Below are positions 6,181-12,030 of a DNA stretch of 12,030 nt, one piece after another; position 1 is the stretch's first letter; each line of letters opens with the position of its first letter. Origin of the DNA: G001797105 sp964528155. Its GTDB lineage: Bacteria > Chloroflexota > Anaerolineae > Anaerolineales > E44-bin32. Below the pieces are notes generated by a model. It saw only the letters and a list, made by a program, of their open reading frames with translations. It had not been told where the DNA came from and did not search any database. The DNA is taken from positions 1 through 12,030 of the forward strand of contig CAZGRL010000111.1 of assembly GCA_964528155.1 (NCBI GenBank). The letters run 5' to 3'. The translations under genes and the position numbers were made by a program.

Positions 6181-6266
6181 GAAGGGGTCCTGCGGCATTC
6201 TGGAGTGGCCAAGCCTGATTTCCACGGCGTCGGCCAGGTCGATGCGGCGAGCGACCGGACCCTTTC
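6181..6266 (+). promoter_or_regulatory. Structured 5' leader of the cyclase gene, possible three-way junction
   Basis: GAAGGGGTCC (6181-6190) pairs with GGACCCTTTC (6257-6266) over 10 bp with one G-U, closing 66 bases. Inside, TGGCC (6206-6210) pairs with GGCCA (6232-6236), and GGTCG (6237-6241) pairs with CGACC (6252-6256). The three helices abut with no unpaired bases at two of the three junctions. The fold begins about ten bases into the predicted transcript and ends 23 bases before the ATG, where no clear Shine-Dalgarno sequence is seen. This is aptamer-like geometry. It lacks the conserved bases of the c-di-GMP-I riboswitch, and ligand control is inference. Confidence 0.4.
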
Positions 6267-6289
6267 TCTAGGCAGACGGGGCCCATGCG

Positions 6290-7717
6290 ATGCCGACCTC
6301 TCACCCGGACTACCGGCGCCTGGCTGAACTCTCTTCGGACGCATACGTCCGCGTCCTGTTCGGAGAGGGTATGACGCATGTCAGCCCAGGATTTGAGCGG
6401 TTGACCGGCTATCGCTCGGAGAACGTGCTTTACCGCCAGGGCTTCTTTGAGCAGGTGATCTATCCCGCCGGACGGCGCGACTTTCAAGGGGCCCTCGAGC
6501 GCATGCGCTCACGCCAAAGCTCGAGTTCTTCGATGGTCGTCCAGCTTGTTGGCAATCATGGCCGATCGGTCTGGGTAGAGATGTTCATTATCCCGGTGGC
6601 CGATGACGAGAGCCGGATCGTCGGATTTGACGCTTGCGCCCGAGACGTCTCGGAGCATCTTCAGATCGCCGACCTGCTCAGTCGGCGTTCGCAGCAGCAG
6701 GCCGTGCTGCTCCAGGTCCAGGGCGAACTCCTGACTCAGCTCGATCAAGAAGAGGCCTTACAGCTCATCGTCCGACGGACGCAATCCCTCTTGCAGGGCA
6801 CAAGTTGTACGCTGTTCCTGCTGGAGGGGGATGAAGTCACACTCAGACCTCTGGCCTCGGCCGGTGAGGATCCCGAGAAAATGATGGCGCTGCGACCCAA
6901 GGTGGGAGAAGGATTGACCGGGTGGGTCGTAGAACATCGCACCCATCAGAGGGCGGAATTCCCCGGGAGCGACGTCAGGCCGCGTCAGGTGCCGGACACG
7001 GCAGAAGAGCCCTGTAGTGTGATGGCCGCGCCTCTGTTCATCGGCGAACGCGTCGTCGGGGCATTGCTCGTCAACGGCGAGCCATTCCGCTTCAATGATT
7101 CGGACCTGGAGTTCCTGGTCGATCTGGCCCAGGTGGCGTCGATGGCCATCACCAACTCGAGACTCTTCAGCGAAGTCCAACGCCTGGCGATGGTCGACGA
7201 TCTGACCGGGGTATTCAATCGCAACTTCTTCAATTCCAATGTGGGGATCGAGCTCGGTCGAACGCAACGCCTGGGTTATCCGATCGGTCTGCTCATCGTC
7301 GATCTGGACGAGTTGAAGAAGATCAACGACAAGTTTGGTCACCCGGCCGGTGACGAGGCGCTGAAGAAAGTAGCCAAGGCGCTGAAAGAAAGCCTGCGTG
7401 AGGCGGACTGGGTCGCCCGAGTCGGCGGAGACGAATTCGCCGTCGTGCTTCCAGGATGTCCTTCGGATCGGTTGGCGGCGATCGGCGAGAAGCTGCGCAG
7501 TGCCATCCGGGGCATCCATATCGGACCGAGCGCAGGGGATCAAATCCGTCTGACTGCCAGCATCGGCGGCGCGTCGCACCGTGATCTGGCGGGGGATTCG
7601 GATGTGCTGGTGCGTGTGGCAGACGAAGCCGAACGGGAGGCAAAGAGAGAAGGCGGGGATCGGGTTATCGTGCGGCCTGTCGACGGCAACTCGAAAGCAG
7701 CGGTGTCGGGGCACTGA
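6290..7717 (+). CDS. PAS-GAF-GGDEF diguanylate cyclase
   Basis: 475 residues, soluble, with no membrane helix. A PAS-like domain spans about 12-125 (THVSPGFERLTGYRSENV near its start, a PAC-like IVGFDACARDVSEH at its end). A coiled linker follows, then a GAF domain at about 145-295 and a GGDEF domain at about 300-463. The GGDEF active-site motif is intact at 379-383, metal-binding Asp338 sits in IVDLD, and the GHPAGDEAL element is at 350-358. An inhibitory I-site Arg370-Glu-Ala-Asp373 lies exactly five residues before GGDEF, so product feedback is expected. It should make cyclic di-GMP from two GTP in the cytoplasm in response to PAS/GAF ligands, which are unknown. An in-frame TAG seven codons upstream (6269) rules out longer starts. 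The gene is expected from its own promoter with a folded leader. No EAL domain is present, so synthesis rather than breakdown is expected. Confidence 0.92.
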   Translation: MPTSHPDYRRLAELSSDAYVRVLFGEGMTHVSPGFERLTGYRSENVLYRQGFFEQVIYPAGRRDFQGALERMRSRQSSSSSMVVQLVGNHGRSVWVEMFIIPVADDESRIVGFDACARDVSEHLQIADLLSRRSQQQAVLLQVQGELLTQLDQEEALQLIVRRTQSLLQGTSCTLFLLEGDEVTLRPLASAGEDPEKMMALRPKVGEGLTGWVVEHRTHQRAEFPGSDVRPRQVPDTAEEPCSVMAAPLFIGERVVGALLVNGEPFRFNDSDLEFLVDLAQVASMAITNSRLFSEVQRLAMVDDLTGVFNRNFFNSNVGIELGRTQRLGYPIGLLIVDLDELKKINDKFGHPAGDEALKKVAKALKESLREADWVARVGGDEFAVVLPGCPSDRLAAIGEKLRSAIRGIHIGPSAGDQIRLTASIGGASHRDLAGDSDVLVRVADEAEREAKREGGDRVIVRPVDGNSKAAVSGH

Positions 7718-7761
7718 GGCGCAGGGTGCGGCGATGTGCTGCACCTTGCATCTTCCAACCC

Positions 7762-7779
7762 GCGATCGAAGCGATCGAA
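7762..7779 (+). repeat. Perfect tandem 9-bp repeat upstream of the HTH gene
   Basis: GCGATCGAA occurs twice back to back at 7762-7770 and 7771-7779. It lies in the 132-base gap between the cyclase stop and the HTH gene. It may be a binding site for the downstream regulator itself. The repeat is directly visible; the role is inferred. Confidence 0.45.
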
Positions 7780-7805
7780 ACTTGAGCCATCCCCCGCAAC
7801 CGGAA

Positions 7806-7832
7806 GCGGATCCGGTCTCGAACTGGATCCGC
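7806..7832. promoter_or_regulatory. Long inverted repeat just before the HTH gene (operator or hairpin)
   Basis: GCGGATCCGGT (7806-7816) and ACTGGATCCGC (7822-7832) form an 11-bp inverted repeat (one G-U in RNA form) around a 5-base spacer, ending 17 bases before the ATG at 7850. A dyad at this place upstream of a helix-turn-helix gene suggests an autoregulatory operator. As RNA it could also be a hairpin at the end of the cyclase transcript, but no T run follows. It would be an odd element inside a coding region, which supports the start at 7850 over the GTG at 7736. Confidence 0.5.
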
Positions 7833-7849
7833 CGCGGTCTTCTAGCGCA

Positions 7850-8356
7850 ATGAAGAAAACGAAACGAAGCTCGAAATACGAAGGTCTATATCACTTCCTG
7901 GCAGAAGCCTCGGGTGATGCCATCCATCTCAGTTTTGCCGAGGTGGAGCGGATCATTCAGGGGCAGCTCCCGCCTTCGGCCCGGCGCGACCAGGCATTCT
8001 GGAGCAATCGAATGCGGGGCGCCGTCCAGGCTTCGGCCTGGATCTCGGCCGGATTCCGGGTGGCTTCCGTCGACCTCGAGCTCAAGACGGTTGCTTTCGA
8101 ACGAGTACGCTCACGCTACTCCGTCAGAAAGGAAGGCAACAGCTACCGATGGGGCTCTGAGTCAGTCAAGGCGCTGCGCGAACACCTGGGCGCCAGTCAG
8201 GCAGATCTGGCCAAGTTGCTCGGCGTTCGCCAGCAGACCGTCAGTGAGTGGGAAACCGGGTTGTACGCGCCCACTCGAGCACGGTCCAATCATCTGACCC
8301 TGGTGGCTGAGCGGGCGGACTTTCCCTTCAAGAGCTCCGACGACGGAGAGGATTGA
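7850..8356 (+). CDS. DUF7662-like domain fused to an XRE-type helix-turn-helix
   Basis: 168 residues. Residues about 8-86 resemble the small DUF7662 family by pattern: KYEGLYHFLAEA, then LSFAEVERIIQGQLPPSAR, a Trp-Ser-Asn, a central Gln-Ala-x-x-Trp, and GFRVASVDLELKTVAFER. Its function is unknown to me. Residues about 104-150 are a helix-turn-helix of the XRE/Cro type (VKALREHLGASQADLAKLLGVRQQTVSEWETG), where QADLAKLLGV and QQTVSEWE form the two DNA-contact helices. The C-terminal tail is acidic. The frame is open back to a GTG at 7736, but the added 38 residues are low complexity and would run through the inverted repeat, so the ATG at 7850 is chosen. No good ribosome-binding site is visible. 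It lies 132 bases after the cyclase on the same strand. A DNA-binding regulator, probably self-regulating, is inferred. HTH assignment is firm and DUF assignment moderately so. Confidence 0.8.
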   Translation: MKKTKRSSKYEGLYHFLAEASGDAIHLSFAEVERIIQGQLPPSARRDQAFWSNRMRGAVQASAWISAGFRVASVDLELKTVAFERVRSRYSVRKEGNSYRWGSESVKALREHLGASQADLAKLLGVRQQTVSEWETGLYAPTRARSNHLTLVAERADFPFKSSDDGED

Positions 8357-8410
8357 TGCGAATCTCCGGAGTTCTGCTACGTAGCGGCGGCGGAGAGGCG
8401 AGCTGGCCCC

Positions 8411-8439
8411 TTGACAGGAGTTGCGGTACCGTGTAGAAT
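8411..8439 (+). promoter_or_regulatory. Near-consensus sigma-70 promoter with no evident gene
   Basis: TTGACA (8411-8416) is a perfect -35 box, followed by a 17-base spacer and TAGAAT (8434-8439), one base off consensus. A transcript should start near 8446. An ATG at 8443 would lie at or before that start, and the frame from it does not look like a real protein. By sequence this is the best promoter in the window, yet its product is unclear. Confidence 0.6.
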
Positions 8440-8446
8440 GTCATGT

Positions 8447-9135
8447 ATCCGTTGGCCGTTCGCGCCGGGGAGATCCGAGGGAGCAGGCCAGACCGGTCCC
8501 CACGCGTGAACGAAAGCGCGCTCGAGGCCAGCCTGCTGGGGGTGTGCATGACTGGACAGGGAAACAGGCCTCGGGCGCTATTCTATTCCGGCTCCGGTAG
8601 GCCCATGCTTCCTGATCACCTTGTGTGTTCGGGAAGACTCCCATCGTCGCTCAACGGAAAACCGTGTCCGCACTCGATCGCTGGCCGCATGCCGGAGCCA
8701 GTTCCGATTGGCCGATCTCGAGCGCGAGACGCGCCGGAGGTCGGCGAAGAAGGCGACCAGGCGCCTCCGTGTGCCGTGCGTCACTTCGGCAGCCTGGCTG
8801 ACTGGCTTGGCCCGAAAGCCAGCGGTTTCCCGGAAGATGTCTTGACTCTACGTCTCTTCGAGTGCCGACAGAAGTTCCTTCTCGTCGTGCCCGGCATCCA
8901 CAACGACAGGCCAGAGAAGAGGGATGTGCAGGCTGATCCCCCAACGTCGACGCATCCTCGGGGGGACTAAGACTTCAGCGGCGGATTGCTCTTCGTGACA
9001 GTGGATGGGAGGGACGCAGCAGGCATGGGCGCGCTCGCGTCCGATGGGGAAGGCAGTTTGACACCGCGCCGGGCTGGCCGTCTGGCTCTGCATCCTATGG
9101 GGGAGTAACAGGAGCCGTGAGAGGCGAGTACCTGG
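8447..9135. other. Intergenic region without a convincing gene; possible structured transcript
   Basis: Open frames on both strands (for example 8443-8970 plus and 8651-8944 minus) are rich in Arg, Pro, Gly and Ser, lack domain patterns and lack the G/C bias at third positions seen in the real genes. Near the promoter the RNA could fold: AGCAGGC pairs with GCCTGCT and CGAGGCC with GGCCTCG between about 8482 and 8577. A separate 7-bp hairpin, CTGGCTT/AAGCCAG, lies at 8802-8822. No T-tract terminator is seen on either strand, including downstream of the aconitase stop. Confidence 0.45.
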
Positions 9136-11853
9136 TCAGGCCGGGCTCGAGAACGTCAGCATCTGCCGCAGGACCATGTGCAAGATGCCCCCGTTGCGAT
9201 AGATCTCGAGCTCGCTCGGTGTATCGATACGCACGCGAGCCTGGAACTCGCGGGTCTTGCCGTCATCGCCCCGGGCGGCCACATTCACTATGGCATTCGG
9301 CGTCTGCATCGACGCCAGGCCGCTGATTCCGAATGTTTCTCGACCCGACAGACCGAGAGTCTCGACTCCTTCACCCTGGATGAATTCCAGGGGCAGAACC
9401 CCCATGCCGATCAGATTGGAGCGGTGGATGCGCTCGAACGACTTCGTCAAGACGGCCTGCACCCCGAGGAGGCGCGTCCCTTTCGCCGCCCAGTCGCGAG
9501 ATGAACCACTGCCATACTCCTTATCGGCCAGCACGATCAAAGGCACGTTCTCGGATTGATAGCGCAACGCAGCATCATAGATGCTCATCTGGGCGCCATC
9601 CGTTAGGTGGACCGTCTGACCACCTTCCACACCCGGGACGAGCAAGTTCTTCAGTCGGATGTTTCCGAAGGTACCACGCGTCATCACTCGATCGTTGCCC
9701 CGCCGCGATCCGAAGGAGTTGTAGTCGCGCGGCTGAACGCCGTGTTCCGTCAGATAATGTCCGGCCGGCCCATCAGCGGGGATAGCACCTGCCGGCGAGA
9801 TGTGATCGGTCGTGACCGAGTCTCCCAGCATCACCAGGCAACGCGCGTTGGCAATGTCGACGATCGGCTCAGGCCGCGGCGTAAGGCCGACAAAAAACGG
9901 CGGCTCCTGGATGTACGTCGAGTCGTCTTCCCAGGTGTACAGGTCACCGCGCACGACGGGGACTGCGTTCCACGTTTCGTTGCCACTGAAAACATCCGAA
10001 TAGCGCTCTTCAAACATGGACGGCTGCAAGGCCTTTTCAATCGTTTGCTGAATCGCGCTCCGTGTCGGCCAGATGTCGCGCAGGTAAATCGCCTCGCCAT
10101 GCTCGTCTTGACCGAGGGGTTCGTTCAAGAGATCGATATCCGTCGTTCCGGCAAGAGCGTAGGCGACGACCAGAGGCGGCGATGCCAGGTAGCTTGCCCG
10201 AACGTGTGGATTGATGCGCCCTTCAAAGTTGCGATTACCCGAGAGGACAGCTACCGAAACCAGATCTGCCTGGGTGATGGCTTTGACCACCTCGCCCGCC
10301 AGTGGGCCGCTGTTTCCGATACATGTCGTGCAGCCGTAGCCGACCACATTGAAGCCCAGCTCGCTGAGCGAACCCAGCAATCCCGCCCTTTCGAGGTAGG
10401 CGCTCACAACCCGCGAGCCCGGAGCCAGGCTGGTCTTGACGTATGGCTTGACCTTCAGTCCTCGGGCAACTGCATTCTGTGCCAGGAGCCCGGCCGCGAC
10501 CATGACCGACGGGTTGGATGTATTCGTGCATGACGTGATCGCGGCGATGACCACAGCCCCCTGGCCGATTTCGGATTGAGTCCCGTTCGAGCTGATCGTC
10601 ACCCGCTCGGCGACTTTGGTCTCCGGCAGGCCAAATCCGCCCTTGTCCTTCGGCGTCACCAACGCGTGGTGGAAGGAAGACTTCATCCCCGATAGGGGCA
10701 CACGATCCTGCGGCCTTTTCGGCCCGGCCAGGCTAGTCTCAACACTGCCCAGATCGAGTTCGAGGATCTCGGTGAAGCCCGGATCGCTCATCCCGGGCAC
10801 GTGAAACAGGCCCTGTTCCTTGCAGTAGCGCTCGACCAGATCGACCAGGGCCTCATCGCGACCGGTGAAACGAAGATAGCGCAATGTCTCATCGTCCACC
10901 GGGAAGAAGCCTACGGTGGCGCCGTATTCCGGCGCCATATTTGCGATCGTCGCCCGATCGGGCAGGCTCATCTCGGCCAGCCCGGGGCCGAAGAACTCGA
11001 CGAATTTGCCTACAACACCGTGGGACCTGAGACGCTGGGTCACCGTCAGGGTGAGGTCCGTCGCCGTGGCCCCCTCCGGCAGCCGACCGAGCAACCGGAA
11101 GCCGACAACCTCGGGGGCAAGCATCACCATCGGTTGGCCCAGCATCGCCGCCTCGGCCTCGATCCCGCCGACGCCCCATCCCAAGACTCCCAATCCGTTG
11201 ATCATCGTGGTATGTGAATCGGTCCCGACGAGGGTATCGGGGAAGGCGATTCGTTCTGCCCCGTCTTGGCGCGTCATGACCACGCTGGCCAGATACTCGA
11301 GGTTGACCTGATGGACGATCCCTGTGGCCGGAGGGACCACGCGGAAGTTGTCGAAGGCCTCCTGCCCCCAACGCAGAAAGGCATAGCGCTCTCGATTACG
11401 CCGGAATTCGATCTCCGCATTTCGACGAAGCGCATCAGGAGTGGCGAAGAAGTCGACCTGAACCGAGTGGTCGATAACCAGATCGACGGGCACCCTGGGA
11501 TTGATCTGAGTCGGGTCTCCGCCGGCTCGTGCCAGCGCCGAACGCATTGCCGCCAGATCGACGATCGCAGGGACCCCGGTGAAATCCTGCATGATCACGC
11601 GCCCTGGGAGAAAGGGTACATCCGGGCGGCGGTCCGCTTTCGGTGTCCAAGCGGCCAACGCCTGCACGTGCTGCTCGTTGACCTCGCGGCCGTTCACCTG
11701 TCGGAGGATGGACTCGAGCAAGACCCGGATCGAGAACGGCAGCGCTGTCAGGTTTGTCAGGCCGGCTTTCTCAAGCGCCTCAAGCCGGTAGATCACAACC
11801 GGACCGTTGCCTGTCTCAAGGATTCCGCGTGAACCGAATGGATCTCCCGTCAT
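9136..11853 (-). CDS. acnA: Aconitate hydratase, AcnA/IRP type
   Basis: 905 residues, the usual size for monomeric AcnA-type aconitase, which interconverts citrate and isocitrate via cis-aconitate in the TCA cycle using a [4Fe-4S] cluster. The three cluster cysteines are present: Cys442 in SCTNTSNPSVM, and Cys508 and Cys511 in YGCTTCIGNSGP. Active-site stretches are intact: Asp212-Ser-His in GTDSHTTMINGLGVLGWG, GDSVTTDHISPAG (677-689) at the swivel domain start, and GSGSSRDWAAKG (781-792) with the substrate-binding Ser and Arg. Domains 1-3 come first, then a linker, and the swivel domain is C-terminal from about 665, all complete. The ATG at 11853 is chosen because AAGGGAG (11866-11860) lies six bases upstream. 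The longer frame to 11898 would start upstream of the -10 box. It stands alone, with no other TCA gene in the window. Identification is secure. Confidence 0.97.
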   Translation of the reverse strand: MTGDPFGSRGILETGNGPVVIYRLEALEKAGLTNLTALPFSIRVLLESILRQVNGREVNEQHVQALAAWTPKADRRPDVPFLPGRVIMQDFTGVPAIVDLAAMRSALARAGGDPTQINPRVPVDLVIDHSVQVDFFATPDALRRNAEIEFRRNRERYAFLRWGQEAFDNFRVVPPATGIVHQVNLEYLASVVMTRQDGAERIAFPDTLVGTDSHTTMINGLGVLGWGVGGIEAEAAMLGQPMVMLAPEVVGFRLLGRLPEGATATDLTLTVTQRLRSHGVVGKFVEFFGPGLAEMSLPDRATIANMAPEYGATVGFFPVDDETLRYLRFTGRDEALVDLVERYCKEQGLFHVPGMSDPGFTEILELDLGSVETSLAGPKRPQDRVPLSGMKSSFHHALVTPKDKGGFGLPETKVAERVTISSNGTQSEIGQGAVVIAAITSCTNTSNPSVMVAAGLLAQNAVARGLKVKPYVKTSLAPGSRVVSAYLERAGLLGSLSELGFNVVGYGCTTCIGNSGPLAGEVVKAITQADLVSVAVLSGNRNFEGRINPHVRASYLASPPLVVAYALAGTTDIDLLNEPLGQDEHGEAIYLRDIWPTRSAIQQTIEKALQPSMFEERYSDVFSGNETWNAVPVVRGDLYTWEDDSTYIQEPPFFVGLTPRPEPIVDIANARCLVMLGDSVTTDHISPAGAIPADGPAGHYLTEHGVQPRDYNSFGSRRGNDRVMTRGTFGNIRLKNLLVPGVEGGQTVHLTDGAQMSIYDAALRYQSENVPLIVLADKEYGSGSSRDWAAKGTRLLGVQAVLTKSFERIHRSNLIGMGVLPLEFIQGEGVETLGLSGRETFGISGLASMQTPNAIVNVAARGDDGKTREFQARVRIDTPSELEIYRNGGILHMVLRQMLTFSSPA

Positions 11854-11877
11854 GCACAACTCCCTTTCATGATACGA

Positions 11878-11883
11878 AGTATA
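11878..11883 (-). promoter_or_regulatory. -10 box of the aconitase gene
   Basis: TATACT on the minus strand (11883-11878) implies a start near 11871, giving an 18-base leader that just holds the AAGGGAG ribosome-binding site. No good -35 box is seen 16-18 bases upstream, which leaves room for an activator. Confidence 0.45.
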
Positions 11884-11909
11884 ACCCAAATGCGACATAC
11901 CTTATCTCT

Positions 11910-11930
11910 AATGTGAAACGCGATGACATT
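11910..11930. promoter_or_regulatory. Imperfect 21-bp palindrome upstream of aconitase
   Basis: AATGT and ACATT arms bracket a 21-bp dyad centred about 49 bases upstream of the predicted aconitase start. The half-sites TGTGA and TGACA recall CRP/FNR-family sites, but the spacing is 7 instead of 6 and one half-site has a mismatch. It is placed where an activator could compensate for a weak -35 box. This is a tentative site. Confidence 0.25.
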
Positions 11931-12030
11931 TCAAGATTCTCTCCCGCCTAAATCCAAGTTAGTGCCGAAATGGGAATGGGGGCGTCTAAAAAGAACCCTC
12001 TGCGGCACGTGTGGGCTTGAGAGTGTGAGG

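Noticed and set aside
6758..7744. 328-residue minus-strand open frame
   Set aside because: It lies entirely antisense to the well-supported GGDEF gene and has no domain pattern; long antisense frames are expected in high-GC coding DNA.
8848..8955. Short minus-strand frame with a hydrophobic stretch (GISLHIPLLWPVVVDAG)
   Set aside because: Only about 35 codons, no spaced ribosome-binding site and no continuation in other frames that would support a pseudogene.
8443..8970. 175-residue plus-strand open frame after the strong promoter
   Set aside because: The ATG lies at or before the predicted transcription start, composition is Pro/Arg/Gly/Ser-rich, third positions are not G/C-biased and no motif is seen. 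An internal ATG at 8548 has only a weak ribosome-binding site.
9607..10533. 308-residue plus-strand open frame
   Set aside because: It is antisense to the aconitase gene, Arg-rich and without recognisable motifs.

Overview
The window is high-GC bacterial chromosome, most likely from a Chloroflexota (Anaerolineae-like) organism. The basis is style rather than a marker gene. Two envelope proteins carry Thr-Pro-rich linkers after a signal or anchor segment, one combines LysM with a Ca-binding beta domain and a C-terminal membrane helix, and gene density is loose with long GC-rich intergenic regions. There is no transposase, CRISPR array, rRNA, recognisable tRNA or phage gene.

Layout. Bases 1-184 hold a very strong G-quadruplex motif and a hairpin downstream of murJ. 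Bases 185-3122 (minus) form a probable two-gene operon: a membrane-anchored C39-type cysteine peptidase with TPR-like repeats, then the lipid II flippase MurJ. Bases 3123-3583 are a divergent promoter region. Bases 3584-4396 (plus) encode a secreted or anchored LysM protein that converges on a minus-strand pair (4412-5397): a 67-residue single-helix protein and a seven-helix membrane protein, neither of known function. Bases 5398-6289 are almost 0.9 kb without a protein gene but are rich in signals: a tandem 9-bp repeat at 11-bp period, a TATAAT box, a foldable stretch of about 160 nt ending in a perfect 12-bp terminator hairpin, then a good sigma-70 promoter and a structured leader. Bases 6290-7717 (plus) encode a PAS-GAF-GGDEF diguanylate cyclase with an intact active site and I-site. 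Bases 7850-8356 (plus) encode a DUF7662-like/XRE helix-turn-helix fusion, preceded by a tandem repeat and a long inverted repeat. Bases 8357-9135 contain a near-consensus promoter but no convincing gene. Bases 9136-11853 (minus) encode aconitase, with its own short promoter region.

The left half is envelope work: peptidoglycan precursor export, a LysM protein and a membrane-anchored peptidase. The centre is signalling, with c-di-GMP synthesis beneath what looks like RNA-level control. The right is central metabolism. The best candidate for something undescribed is the 5793-6266 stretch: a putative regulated small RNA with its own terminator, followed by a separate promoter whose leader folds into a possible three-way junction just before the cyclase gene.
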